DNA from: Neopusillimonas maritima
Lineage (GTDB): Bacteria > Pseudomonadota > Gammaproteobacteria > Burkholderiales > Burkholderiaceae_B
DNA length: 64,000 nucleotides
Direction: 5' to 3'
Assembly (NCBI RefSeq): GCF_003576595.1
Contig: NZ_NQOU01000005.1
Span: forward strand, 1-64,000
The stretch's first letter is position 1. Every line of letters begins with the position of its first letter. The position numbers were made by a program, and so were the translations under genes. This document shows, one piece after another, positions 54,168 to 63,526 of the stretch. The notes beneath the pieces were generated by a model. The model was not told the origin of the DNA and did no database searches. It saw only the letters and a program-made list of their open reading frames with translations.

Positions 54168-55418
54168 ATGCTTAAACCCCGACTCTCTGGCTGGCAGAGA
54201 ACCAGTGTTATTGTGCTTCTCTCGGCCGGCTTGCTTGCTGCGTGCAGTGAGGAGCCAGAACAGAAACCACAGGGAATGAAAATCCCTGTCAATGTCGTCA
54301 CCGTTGAGCCTACTTCAACCGAGGTGACGGTAAATTTGCCGGGGCGGGTTGAAGCCATTAAAGATGCACAAATCCGTGCACGGGTAAATGGCATTGTTAC
54401 TGATATCAAATTCGAGCAAGGCGGCGTTGTCGAACAAGGCCAGTCACTCTTTACCATTGATCCCGCTCCTTATCAGGCGGTGCTCGACGGCGCCAAGGCA
54501 CAGTTGTTGCAGGCGCAAGCCGACGCTAAAAGCGCCCGCCTTTTGGCACAGCGCTACGCGCGCCTGGTTAAAGATAACGCAGTAAGTCGTCAGGAGTATG
54601 ATAACGCTCAGGCCGCTGCCGCGCAGGCCGAGGCTGCAATTGCAGCAGCCAAAGCGGCTGTGCAATCGGCGCAAATTGATCTGGGCTACACCGAGGTTGT
54701 GTCGCCGATCGACGGTCGTATCGGCAAGTCTTATGTTACTGAAGGGGCGTTGGTTAGCGCTACGCAGGCCACTCAGTTGGCCCTTGTGCAGCAACTCGAC
54801 GAAGTTTATGTCGACATCACACGCTCAACCTCAGAAGTTATGCAATTACGCAAGGCGCTGGAAAGCGGCATGCTTGAGCAAGCCCCCGATGGGTCGGCAA
54901 AAGTTGAAGTGATGCTTGAAGACGGCACGCTGTATCCCGAGTCGGGCAAACTGCTGTTCTCCGGGGTTACGGTTGATCCGGCTACAGGTCAAGTCAGCTT
55001 GCGTGCGGTCTTTCCCAATAAGGATGAAATTCTGTTGCCCGGTATGTATGTGAGGGTGAAGCTTGGGCAAGGTGTTGATCGCAAGGCGCTTTTGGTGCCG
55101 CAGCAGGCTGTTCAGCGTAGCCCCGATGGCAGCAGCACATTGATGCTGGTGAAAGACGGCAAAGTGGCGGCGACACCGGTGACGGTCGGGCCGTTACTCG
55201 ATAATAAGTGGTTGATTACCGACGGTTTATCGGCGGGCGACGTGGTTATTGTGGCGGGTTTCCAAAAAATTCGTCCTGGTGCGCCGGTGCAGCCGATTCC
55301 CTGGAATCCTGATCAACCGGCGGGTGCGGCGGCAGGGCAACAGGCTAATGGCGCGGCCAAGGCCACCCCTAAAGAGGGTGGCGGGCCTTCCGGTACCCCG
55401 GGCGAGTCCTCCAAATAA
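54168..55418 (+). CDS. RND efflux periplasmic adaptor (AcrA/MexA type)
   Basis: Membrane-fusion lipoprotein of a tripartite multidrug pump, 416 aa. Lipobox LLAAC with Cys26. Barrel-sandwich parts NLPGRVEAIKDAQIRARVNGIV and IDLGYTEVVSPIDGRIGKSYVTEGALV flank a coiled-coil hairpin at about 105-165 rich in Ala and Gln. The beta-barrel and membrane-proximal domains follow to about 385, with a Gly/Ala/Pro-rich tail. The ATG at 54168 has GGAG before it; the frame reaches 54057 but lacks support. The pump gene follows after 63 bases. Confidence 0.95.
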   Translation: MLKPRLSGWQRTSVIVLLSAGLLAACSEEPEQKPQGMKIPVNVVTVEPTSTEVTVNLPGRVEAIKDAQIRARVNGIVTDIKFEQGGVVEQGQSLFTIDPAPYQAVLDGAKAQLLQAQADAKSARLLAQRYARLVKDNAVSRQEYDNAQAAAAQAEAAIAAAKAAVQSAQIDLGYTEVVSPIDGRIGKSYVTEGALVSATQATQLALVQQLDEVYVDITRSTSEVMQLRKALESGMLEQAPDGSAKVEVMLEDGTLYPESGKLLFSGVTVDPATGQVSLRAVFPNKDEILLPGMYVRVKLGQGVDRKALLVPQQAVQRSPDGSSTLMLVKDGKVAATPVTVGPLLDNKWLITDGLSAGDVVIVAGFQKIRPGAPVQPIPWNPDQPAGAAAGQQANGAAKATPKEGGGPSGTPGESSK

Positions 55419-55481
55419 CGCACAGCAACCCATGCGGGCGTCTTAGTATCGGCGCTCGGCGGACAGACAGAGATCCAGCAA

Positions 55482-58400
55482 ATGCCTCAGTTTTTTATTG
55501 AAAGACCTATTTTTGCGTGGGTGGTTGCGTTGGCCATCACCCTGGCCGGCCTGGTCGCGATTCCGAATATGGCGGTTTCGCAATACCCGGAAGTGGCGCC
55601 ACCTGAAATTAGCATCCGTGCAACCTATCCAGGGGCATCGGCTGAAGATGTGTCAACCACGGTTGCCAGCGTTATTGAAGATGAGCTTAACGGCGCCACC
55701 GGGCTGATTTATTACGAGTCAGTTAGTGATTCTTACGGTTCTGCTGAAATTACCGCCACGTTTGCTCCTGGTACTGATCCTGACATGGCGCAGGTTGATG
55801 TACAGAATCGTATCTCTAATGTTACGGCGCAGTTACCCGGGGCGGTAACGCAACAGGGTTTGCAGATTCGCAAAAGTAACTCTAACTTTTTGCTGGTGGT
55901 GGCGCTGTCGTCCGATGATGGCTCCATGAGTCAGGTTGAGTTGGCTGATTACATCACCCGCAATATCCAGAATCCCATTTCAAGGGTGCCGGGCGTAGGT
56001 GATTTCCGCTTGTTTGCGGCGCCCCGTGCGATGCGCATTTGGGTCGATCCCCACAAACTCGTGGGCTTTAATTTAAGCATGGCTGAAGTGAATGCCGCTG
56101 TGGCTTCGCAGAATACGCTTGTTTCGGCGGGTATTCTGGGTGCGCCACCCAACCCTAATTCACAGAGGGTGTCTGCTCCAATTGTCGTGAACGGTGAGTT
56201 GAAATCGGTTGAGCAGTTTGAAAATATTGTGTTGCGCTCAACTCTGGATGGTGCAACCGTCAAGCTCAAAGACGTTGCGCGCGTTGAGATTGGTGAAGAT
56301 AACTATCAGTTCGGTGCGCGTTTGAACGGCAAGCCAACAGCCGCCTTTGCTATTTCGTTGGCCACCAACGCCAACGCTTTGTCGACTGCGGAAGGCATTA
56401 AACAAACGATGAAAGAGCTCGAGCAGTTCTTTCCTGTCGGGGTGTCCTATTCCATTCCTTACGACACGACGCCCTATGTCCAGCTTTCCATTGAACAGGT
56501 CGTGTATACCTTGTTCGAAGCCATGGTGCTTGTGTTTCTTGTGATGTTCCTGTTCCTGCAGAACGTGCGTTACACGCTGATTCCGGCACTGGTGGTGCCG
56601 GTGGCCGTGCTGGGCGCGTTTGCAGTTATGCTGGCGCTGGGCTTCTCAATTAATGTTCTGACCATGTTTGCCATGGTGCTGGCAATCGGTATTCTCGTTG
56701 ACGACGCCATTGTGGTGGTCGAAAACGTTGAAAGGGTGATGGTGGAGACCGGCAAGTCACCCAAAGAGGCAACGCGTCTTGCTATGCCTCAAATTAGCGG
56801 GGCTGTGGTCGGCATGACGCTGGTATTGTCCACGGTCTTTTTCCCACTCGCTTTCATGAGTGGTTCCGTCGGCATTATTTATCGGCAGTTCGCTATCGCC
56901 ATGGCGGTATCCATTTTGTTTTCCGGTTTTCTGGCACTCAGTTTTACGCCGGCTTTATGCGGCACCATTTTAAAGCCCGTTGCCAAGGGTTCACACCAGG
57001 AAAAGAAAGGGTTTTTCGGCTGGTTTAATCGATCGTTCGACCGCGTAACGCACCGCTATGAAGGTTGGGTTGGGCGCAGCTTAAAACGCACCGGCCGCCT
57101 CATGATTGTGTACCTTGTCCTCCTCGGCGCGCTGGGCTTTATGTACGATAAATTGCCAACGTCGTTTTTGCCTGATGAAGACCAGGGTTACTTGATTACG
57201 AATATCGAACTGCCATCGGGTGCCACGGCCAACCGCTCAATGGACATCATTGAAAAAGTTGAAAAATATTTCAGTGAACAGCCGCAAGTGGCAAATATCG
57301 TTACAGTTCAGGGGTTCAGCTTTAACGGTAACGGTTTGAATGCCGCGTTGGCGTTCGTTCCGCTCAAGCCGTTCGATGAGCGTCCCGGGCCGGAGAACTC
57401 GGCCCAGGCGGTGGCTGGGAAAGCCACCCAGTCGCTCTTGTTCGGCTTGCCCGATTCCATGGTGTTTTCGTTGGTTCCCCCGGCAATTTCGTCATTGGGC
57501 AACGCAACGGGTTTCGACTTGCGTTTGCAGGACCGGGGCGGCTTAGGGCAGGCAACGTTAATGCAGTCGGCACAGCAACTATTGCAACTCGCCAACGAAA
57601 GTTCGATATTAACGGACACCCGCATTACGGGGCTGAGTCCCGGTCCGCAATTGAAGATTTCAATCGATCGGGATAAGGCAGCGGCGTTAGGGGTCAGTTT
57701 CAGCGAGGTTTCGACGATGCTCAGCACCGCGTTGGGCTCGTCTTATGTGTCCAAATTCCCGAATCAGGGGCGCATGCAGAATGTTTGGGTTCAGGCAGAG
57801 GCTGATCACCGCATGAATATTAACGACATCATGACGCTGAATGTGAAGAATGCCCAGGGCGGCATGGTTCCGATGTCGGCACTGGTTGATGTCGAGTGGG
57901 ACCAAGGGCCCGTGCAGGTGGTGCGCTATAACAGTTATGAGTCCGTGCGAATCGGTGGGGGTGCCGCGGCGGGTTACTCCACGGGTGAGGCCATGGCGGA
58001 GGTGGAACGCTTGATTCAACAATTGCCGCCGGGTATTGGCTTTGAGTGGACGGGTCTGTCTTATCAGGAAAGGCAGGCAGGCGCACAATCATTGATTTTG
58101 ATGGGCTTGGCCATGCTGGTTGTATTCCTTTTGCTGGCTGCGCTCTATGAAAGCTGGGCAATTCCGTTGTCGGTGATGATGATGGTGCCTTTGGGCATGT
58201 TGGGTGCGGTGACGCTGGTTAGTTTGTTGGGCATGTCGAACGATGTTTACTTCCAGGTCGGCATGATTACGGTCATGGGCTTGGCTGCCAAGAATGCAAT
58301 TCTTATTGTTGAGTTCGCCAAAGACGCCTATGCAGATGGGAAAGGGCTGGTTGAGTCAACGATTGAGGCGGCCAAATTACGTTTCCGACCTATTCTCATG

Positions 58401-58652
58401 ACGTCATTCGCATTCATGTTGGGCGTTGTGCCGTTGGCAATTGCAACCGGGCCGAGCTCCGCCAGTCAGAATGCGGTGGGTCTAGGCGTACTGGGGGGGA
58501 TGTTGGCGGCAACGCCGCTGGCAATGGTATTTGTACCCACGTTCTTCGTCGTTATTATGACGCTGTTCAAAACCCGTCCCAAGAAACTGGGTAAAACCGG
58601 GGGTGCGTCGCATTCGGAATCAGAAGCAGCTACATCGCAGGGGCAGTCATGA
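55482..58652 (+). CDS. RND multidrug efflux pump, HAE1 family (AcrB/MexB type)
   Basis: Inner-membrane proton-driven drug exporter, 1056 aa, trimer. MPQFFIERPIFAWVVALAI is the standard start. There are twelve membrane segments. The proton-relay Asp pair is in VLAIGILVDDAIVVVENVERVM in TM4, with GMTLVLSTVFFPLAFMSGSVG near it. SYSIPYDTTPYVQLSIEQVV and AALYESWAIPLSVMMMVPLG are family marks. Its stop overlaps the outer-membrane channel gene by four bases. No local regulator gene was seen, unlike many AcrAB sets. Confidence 0.97.
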   Translation: MPQFFIERPIFAWVVALAITLAGLVAIPNMAVSQYPEVAPPEISIRATYPGASAEDVSTTVASVIEDELNGATGLIYYESVSDSYGSAEITATFAPGTDPDMAQVDVQNRISNVTAQLPGAVTQQGLQIRKSNSNFLLVVALSSDDGSMSQVELADYITRNIQNPISRVPGVGDFRLFAAPRAMRIWVDPHKLVGFNLSMAEVNAAVASQNTLVSAGILGAPPNPNSQRVSAPIVVNGELKSVEQFENIVLRSTLDGATVKLKDVARVEIGEDNYQFGARLNGKPTAAFAISLATNANALSTAEGIKQTMKELEQFFPVGVSYSIPYDTTPYVQLSIEQVVYTLFEAMVLVFLVMFLFLQNVRYTLIPALVVPVAVLGAFAVMLALGFSINVLTMFAMVLAIGILVDDAIVVVENVERVMVETGKSPKEATRLAMPQISGAVVGMTLVLSTVFFPLAFMSGSVGIIYRQFAIAMAVSILFSGFLALSFTPALCGTILKPVAKGSHQEKKGFFGWFNRSFDRVTHRYEGWVGRSLKRTGRLMIVYLVLLGALGFMYDKLPTSFLPDEDQGYLITNIELPSGATANRSMDIIEKVEKYFSEQPQVANIVTVQGFSFNGNGLNAALAFVPLKPFDERPGPENSAQAVAGKATQSLLFGLPDSMVFSLVPPAISSLGNATGFDLRLQDRGGLGQATLMQSAQQLLQLANESSILTDTRITGLSPGPQLKISIDRDKAAALGVSFSEVSTMLSTALGSSYVSKFPNQGRMQNVWVQAEADHRMNINDIMTLNVKNAQGGMVPMSALVDVEWDQGPVQVVRYNSYESVRIGGGAAAGYSTGEAMAEVERLIQQLPPGIGFEWTGLSYQERQAGAQSLILMGLAMLVVFLLLAALYESWAIPLSVMMMVPLGMLGAVTLVSLLGMSNDVYFQVGMITVMGLAAKNAILIVEFAKDAYADGKGLVESTIEAAKLRFRPILMTSFAFMLGVVPLAIATGPSSASQNAVGLGVLGGMLAATPLAMVFVPTFFVVIMTLFKTRPKKLGKTGGASHSESEAATSQGQS

Positions 58653-60103
58653 TCAAGCGTAATTTTCACTATCGGCTTTTACCAATCGCCGTTGCTCTCG
58701 TTCTGGCGGGTTGCTCCCTTTCGCCTGACTACAACCGACCCGCCGCACCCGTGCCGGAAACGTACCCCAACGCCTCTGAAGGGATGCAAGCAGAAAATGC
58801 CGTTCCTGCCGCCGACTTGGGCTGGCGACAGTTTTTTCACGATCCGCAGTTAAAGGCGCTGATTGAAATCGCGCTCAATAACAATCGCGATTTGCGTGTG
58901 GCGATTGAAAGGGTCGAGGAGTCGCGCGCGTTGTACGGCATTCAGCAAAGTGATCGCTTTCCCACCATTGGTGCCGGTGCCAATGCGTCAATTCAGCGGA
59001 TGCCCGAGGAGTTGCGTGCCGGTTGGGCGTCTGCTCCCATCGTAAGCCGTATGTATCAGGCGGGTGTTGGGGTTACGGCGTTTGAGCTGGATTTATTCGG
59101 TCGTGTTAAAAATTTAACCGAAGCCGCTTATCAACAGTATTTGGCCAGCGAGCAGGCACGGCGCACTGTACATATTTCATTAATTGCGCAGGTTGCCGAA
59201 GCGTACTTTCGCTTGCGGGCAACCGAACTGCAGCGTCAGATCATCGAGCAAACACTTAAATCACGCAGCAATTCATACGACTTAATCAAAAAGCGTTTTG
59301 ATATCGGTGTAGCCGGTTCGCTCGACTTATATCAGGCAAAAAGTCAGCTCGATCAGGTGAGGTCGGACCTACAGGAAATTCGCCGTCTGGAGCAACAAGC
59401 ACAAAATGCCTTGTTATTGTTGCTGGGGGATACGCCGGGTCCAATGTTGCCTGAATCAGCACCGTTTAGTCGCGATCAATTGATGGCGCAAATCCCGGTC
59501 GGCCTGCCGTCTGATTTATTGACACGCAGGCCCGACATTATTGCGGCGGAAAATAATTTATTGGCGGCTAATGCCAATATTGGCGCGGCAAGGGCTGCAT
59601 TTTTCCCTAACATTTCGCTAACGGGCTTGCTCGGTTTTGCCAGTAACGCGATGGGGGGGTTGTTCAGTGGCAGCAATCGTTTCTGGTCGTTTACGCCCCA
59701 GCTAACCATGCCGATTTTTGGTGGCGGTGTCAGCGGTAACCTTGATTTGGCAGAGGCACGCAAAAATATCGCGATAGCCCAGTACGAGAAAACGATTCAG
59801 GTGGCATTTCGTGAGGTTGCCGACGCGCTTGCCGGTGAGGCAACCTATGCTGAACAGCTTGATGCGTTGCGCGACTTGGAAGAGTCGGCTTCTGAGTCAT
59901 TGCGTATCGCACAACTGCGTTACGAGAACGGTATCGACAGTTTCCTGCAAGTGCAAACCGCTGAAGTGACGCTATACAACGCTCAACGCTTGTTTCTTGA
60001 TACCGGCATGAATTCGCTCATGAATCGGGTTGAGTTATACAAAGCATTGGGTGGCGGCTGGAACGAAAATACGGTTCAAACTGATCAAGAGCCTTCAGCA
60101 TGA
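58649..60103 (+). CDS. NodT/OprM-type outer-membrane efflux channel
   Basis: 484-aa outer-membrane lipoprotein. Lipobox LVLAGC with Cys22. Two OEP repeats are visible, with [28 protein letters not shown] and [71 protein letters not shown] is the NodT signature. It completes the tripartite pump and overlaps pdxJ by four bases. Confidence 0.95.
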   Translation: MIKRNFHYRLLPIAVALVLAGCSLSPDYNRPAAPVPETYPNASEGMQAENAVPAADLGWRQFFHDPQLKALIEIALNNNRDLRVAIERVEESRALYGIQQSDRFPTIGAGANASIQRMPEELRAGWASAPIVSRMYQAGVGVTAFELDLFGRVKNLTEAAYQQYLASEQARRTVHISLIAQVAEAYFRLRATELQRQIIEQTLKSRSNSYDLIKKRFDIGVAGSLDLYQAKSQLDQVRSDLQEIRRLEQQAQNALLLLLGDTPGPMLPESAPFSRDQLMAQIPVGLPSDLLTRRPDIIAAENNLLAANANIGAARAAFFPNISLTGLLGFASNAMGGLFSGSNRFWSFTPQLTMPIFGGGVSGNLDLAEARKNIAIAQYEKTIQVAFREVADALAGEATYAEQLDALRDLEESASESLRIAQLRYENGIDSFLQVQTAEVTLYNAQRLFLDTGMNSLMNRVELYKALGGGWNENTVQTDQEPSA

Positions 60104-60831
60104 TTGAGTTGGGTGTCAATATCGACCATGTAGCGACGCTGCGCCAGCAGCGGCTTACGGCGTATCCCGACCCGGTTCAGGCTGCCGTGCGCGCGGAACA
60201 GGCGGGAGCCGATTTAATTACGCTACATTTGCGCGAAGATCGTCGCCATGTTCAGGATGCCGATGTCTATGCTATTCGTCAGGTACTGCTTACGCGAATG
60301 AACCTGGAATGTGCCATTACGACTGAAATGCTTGATATCGCCTGCGCGGTGAAACCCCACGATGTTTGCCTGGTGCCCGAGAAGCGCGAAGAACTGACGA
60401 CGGAAGGGGGCCTGAATGTTGTCGAGCACTTCAACCAGGTGCAGAATGCGGTAAACCAATTGCATCACCAGGGTATTCGAGTGTCGCTTTTCATCGATCC
60501 GGAGCCCGCTCAAATTGAAGCGGCTGCGAAAGCGGGCGCCCGAATTATAGAATTGCACACAGGAAATTATGCCCATGCCGACCAAGGGTCGAATGAACAA
60601 AAACAAGAGCTGGAACGTACGCGTCGCGCCATTGCACATGGTGTATCGTTGGGGTTGCGCGTGAATGCCGGGCATGGTTTGCATTACGAAAATGTGCAGG
60701 CCATAGCGGCATTACCCGGGTTGGCCGAGTTGAATATCGGCCATGCCATTGTGGCCCGCGCGGTTTTTGACGGCTGGGAGAAAGCCATACGCGATATGAA
60801 GGCGTTAATTATTCAAGGTAGTGCGGCTTAA
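60100..60831 (+). CDS. pdxJ: Pyridoxine 5'-phosphate synthase
   Basis: Last step of pyridoxine phosphate synthesis from deoxyxylulose phosphate and an amino-ketone, TIM barrel, 243 aa. [48 protein letters not shown] and [39 protein letters not shown] are all family marks. Its start overlaps the efflux channel gene by four bases, and the usual neighbours recO and acpS are not present. Confidence 0.97.
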   Translation: MIELGVNIDHVATLRQQRLTAYPDPVQAAVRAEQAGADLITLHLREDRRHVQDADVYAIRQVLLTRMNLECAITTEMLDIACAVKPHDVCLVPEKREELTTEGGLNVVEHFNQVQNAVNQLHHQGIRVSLFIDPEPAQIEAAAKAGARIIELHTGNYAHADQGSNEQKQELERTRRAIAHGVSLGLRVNAGHGLHYENVQAIAALPGLAELNIGHAIVARAVFDGWEKAIRDMKALIIQGSAA

Positions 60832-60867
60832 GTCGTACGCTTGAGCGTTGAAACAAAGGAATTGAGC

Positions 60868-61440
60868 ATGTCTACTTCTGCGGTGGATTATTTATTGTCA
60901 CGGCGATCCGTTAAGTTTGTTCAAGCGCCGGCACCGTCTGAACAGCAATTGGAACAAATTTTGCAGGCGGCCATGTCAGCCCCCGATCATGGGCGTTTGC
61001 GGCCCTGGCGTTTTTCGCTTATTCAGGGCGATGCCATTATGAAATTGGCCGACTTGTCGATTGAGGCAACGCGCCGCGCCGGTAAGCCGCTTACCGATGA
61101 GAAAGAGGCGTCGATACGTAAATGGCTGTCGAAAGTCCCTTTGCTGATAGCCATTGCATGCCGGATCGACCATAGCAATACCCGTATTCCCGAGCACGAG
61201 CGGATGCTGGCGGTTGGTGCCGGCGTCATGAATATGCTTAACGCGATTCACATGCAAGGCTATGGTGCATTCTGGAGTACCGGGCTTGGAACTTATGTCG
61301 ATGAAGTGAATGAAGCGTTGGGTTTCGACGGCCTCGATTATCGTTTTATGGGTTATCTGGCAGTGGGAACACCGATCGAACCCGCAACGGCTGCGCCTGA
61401 ACGTCCTGATTTCAAGGAGTTCGTAACCGAGTGGAAATGA
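60868..61440 (+). CDS. Nitroreductase family protein (YdjA-like)
   Basis: FMN-dependent oxidoreductase, 190 aa. Flavin-contact features: RRSVKFVQAPAPSEQQLEQIL, AMSAPDHGRLRPWRFSLI and the near-end LAVGTP. The compact length and SAPDHGxLRPWRF are of the YdjA type. AAAGGA seven bases before the ATG at 60868; the frame opens at 60841 with TTG. The end overlaps the flavoprotein gene. Confidence 0.9.
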   Translation: MSTSAVDYLLSRRSVKFVQAPAPSEQQLEQILQAAMSAPDHGRLRPWRFSLIQGDAIMKLADLSIEATRRAGKPLTDEKEASIRKWLSKVPLLIAIACRIDHSNTRIPEHERMLAVGAGVMNMLNAIHMQGYGAFWSTGLGTYVDEVNEALGFDGLDYRFMGYLAVGTPIEPATAAPERPDFKEFVTEWK

Positions 61441-62855
61441 AGCATTTGAATACCGATATCGCCGTCATCGGGGCGGGAACGGCCGGTATGTCGGCCTACC
61501 GAACCGTAAAGGCGTCTGGTTTAGCGTGTTTGCTGATTGAGGGTGGCCCATACGGAACAACCTGTGCCCGTGTCGGATGCATGCCTTCAAAACTGCTTAT
61601 TGCGGCGGCGGAAGCCGCACACCATGCGCGCCATACAGCAGAGTTCGGTGTTCATGTTCAAGGCGAGGTTCAGGTTAACGGACGCGAGGTCATGAGTCGT
61701 GTCCGGCGTGAGCGCGATCGATTCGTGGGGTTTGTCCTTGAGGCCGTTCAGGGTTTTGATCCGGCCGATCGTTTGCAGGGCTCTGCGCGATTCCTGTCCA
61801 ACACAGAATTGCAGGTCGGCAATCATACCCGCGTTACGGCTTCACGCATTATTATCGCTACCGGCTCGTCACCCGTCATCCCGCCCATGTATCAGGGCCT
61901 GGGAGATCGTTTGGTGGTGAATGATGATGTATTCAACTGGGAAAAGCTGCCTGAAAGTGTGCTTGTTGTGGGCCCGGGCGTTATTGGTATGGAGTTGGGG
62001 CAGGCATTGTCACGTCTTGGGGTGCGTGTTCAACTTTTGGGGCGCAGCCCGTCGGTTGGCGGAATTGCCGACCCCCGGGTGTTGGAATCAGCGCTGGCGG
62101 CTTTTCACGACGAGTTGGACCTGGCACCGTGCGCTGAAGTTCATTCGGTTGAGAAGCAGACGCATGGCGTGCGTGTGTGCTTTACGCCTGAAGGCGGCGC
62201 ACGGCGCGAAGCAACCTATGAGTATGTGTTGATGGCGGTAGGGCGCAGCCCCAATTTTGACGCGCTCGAACTTGCGAACACTTCAGCGCATTTCAATGAC
62301 CAAAACAAACCGGTTTTTGACACCGACACTTTACAGGTTAAAAACACGCCTATTTTTCTTGCCGGCGATGTGAACGGCCAGATGCCGCTTTTGCACGAGG
62401 CGGCGGACGATGGGCGTTTTGCCGCGTTGAATGCCGTTCATTATCCGCAGGTTGAAGCGTTCAAGCGGCGTGCGCCCGTTTCCGTGGTGTTTACGGACCC
62501 GCAGCTGATGTGGGTGGGCCGGCGCTTCAATCAATTGGACCCTGCCGAAACAGTCGTGGGTGAGGTGAGTTTTGCCAACCAGGGGCGAGCTCGCGTTATT
62601 CTTAAAAATAAAGGGTTGTTGCGTGTTTATGCCGACCGTTGTTCCGGGCAATTCCTGGGCGCCGAAATGGCAGGGCCGGCCGCCGAGCATCTGGCACATC
62701 TTTTAGCCTGGTCGCATCAGCAAAAGCTCACCATCAGGCAGATGCTGGCTATGCCGTTTTATCATCCTGTTATCGAGGAAGGCTTACGCACGGCTTTGCG
62801 TGACGCCGACGGCCAAGTGTGTTGTGATCCCGCTGATCCTTCGGTAGGCGGCTAG
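61437..62855 (+). CDS. Dihydrolipoamide-dehydrogenase-like flavoprotein disulfide reductase
   Basis: 472-aa class I pyridine nucleotide-disulfide oxidoreductase. FAD loop AVIGAGTAGMSAYRTV, redox disulfide CARVGC within GTTCARVGCMPSKLL, NAD loop VLVVGPGVIGMELGQAL and FLAGDVNGQMPLLHEAADDG. The catalytic base region is FYHPVIEEGLRTAL with the His-x3-Glu pair. No lipoyl domain is attached and no 2-oxoacid dehydrogenase gene is near, so its disulfide substrate is unknown. The ATG at 61437 overlaps the nitroreductase stop; a GTG at 61431 is possible. Confidence 0.88.
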   Translation: MKHLNTDIAVIGAGTAGMSAYRTVKASGLACLLIEGGPYGTTCARVGCMPSKLLIAAAEAAHHARHTAEFGVHVQGEVQVNGREVMSRVRRERDRFVGFVLEAVQGFDPADRLQGSARFLSNTELQVGNHTRVTASRIIIATGSSPVIPPMYQGLGDRLVVNDDVFNWEKLPESVLVVGPGVIGMELGQALSRLGVRVQLLGRSPSVGGIADPRVLESALAAFHDELDLAPCAEVHSVEKQTHGVRVCFTPEGGARREATYEYVLMAVGRSPNFDALELANTSAHFNDQNKPVFDTDTLQVKNTPIFLAGDVNGQMPLLHEAADDGRFAALNAVHYPQVEAFKRRAPVSVVFTDPQLMWVGRRFNQLDPAETVVGEVSFANQGRARVILKNKGLLRVYADRCSGQFLGAEMAGPAAEHLAHLLAWSHQQKLTIRQMLAMPFYHPVIEEGLRTALRDADGQVCCDPADPSVGG

Positions 62856-62860
62856 GTTTG

Positions 62861-63526
62861 CTATTGCAATAAAGTACGTACGCCGTCGGTTAATACATCA
62901 ACCGATTCGGAATCGGCGGCAAGGTAACGCGCTTTGCCGTTTTCATCGAAAATATAAATGCCGCGGCTATGTGCAACCTCGTAGCGTTCAGGTTCGTTGC
63001 TGCTGGGTTCTTCTATTTGATAGGCAACCCGGTAACGCCGTGCGACGTCTGCTATTTGTTTTTCAGAGCCGGTTAAACCGATGGCGTGACTGTCGAACGC
63101 CTGCACGTATGCTTGCAGTTTTTCCGCGGTGTCACGGTGAGGGTCGACACTGATGAATAAAATACGAACCTGGTCGGCGTCGGGTCCCAGCTTTTGCATA
63201 ACCTGTGCCAGTTGCGCCATGGTAGTGGGGCATATGTCTGGGCAACTGGCATAGCCGAAGAACAACATAACGATATTGCCTCGGAAAGCCTGTGCGGTAA
63301 CCGGTTCGTTATCTGGGCCGATCAGCTCAAACCTTAAGTCGGGCAAAAAGCCGCGAATGTTGTGTAAGCGGGTTGTTTCTTCCTTGGCGTTGACTGTTTC
63401 GACCGGGTTCGCTTGTGCACTCGTTGCCGGCGTGGTCAGGAAAATGGCGCTCGCCAGGATTGCGCCAATCAGGCCGGCTGGGTAACGCCGAGGTGAAAGC
63501 CTTAAAAATGTGCGTTTCATTATCAA
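62861..63526 (-). CDS. SCO1/SenC copper-binding protein
   Basis: 221-aa membrane-anchored or secreted thioredoxin-fold protein that delivers copper to the CuA site of cytochrome oxidase. CPDICP (C-x3-C) lies in GYASCPDICPTTMAQ and the third ligand His in VAHSRGIYIF. N-terminal hydrophobic region about 18-38. It overlaps the end of the oligopeptidase gene by four bases. Confidence 0.9.
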   Translation of the reverse strand: MIMKRTFLRLSPRRYPAGLIGAILASAIFLTTPATSAQANPVETVNAKEETTRLHNIRGFLPDLRFELIGPDNEPVTAQAFRGNIVMLFFGYASCPDICPTTMAQLAQVMQKLGPDADQVRILFISVDPHRDTAEKLQAYVQAFDSHAIGLTGSEKQIADVARRYRVAYQIEEPSSNEPERYEVAHSRGIYIFDENGKARYLAADSESVDVLTDGVRTLLQ

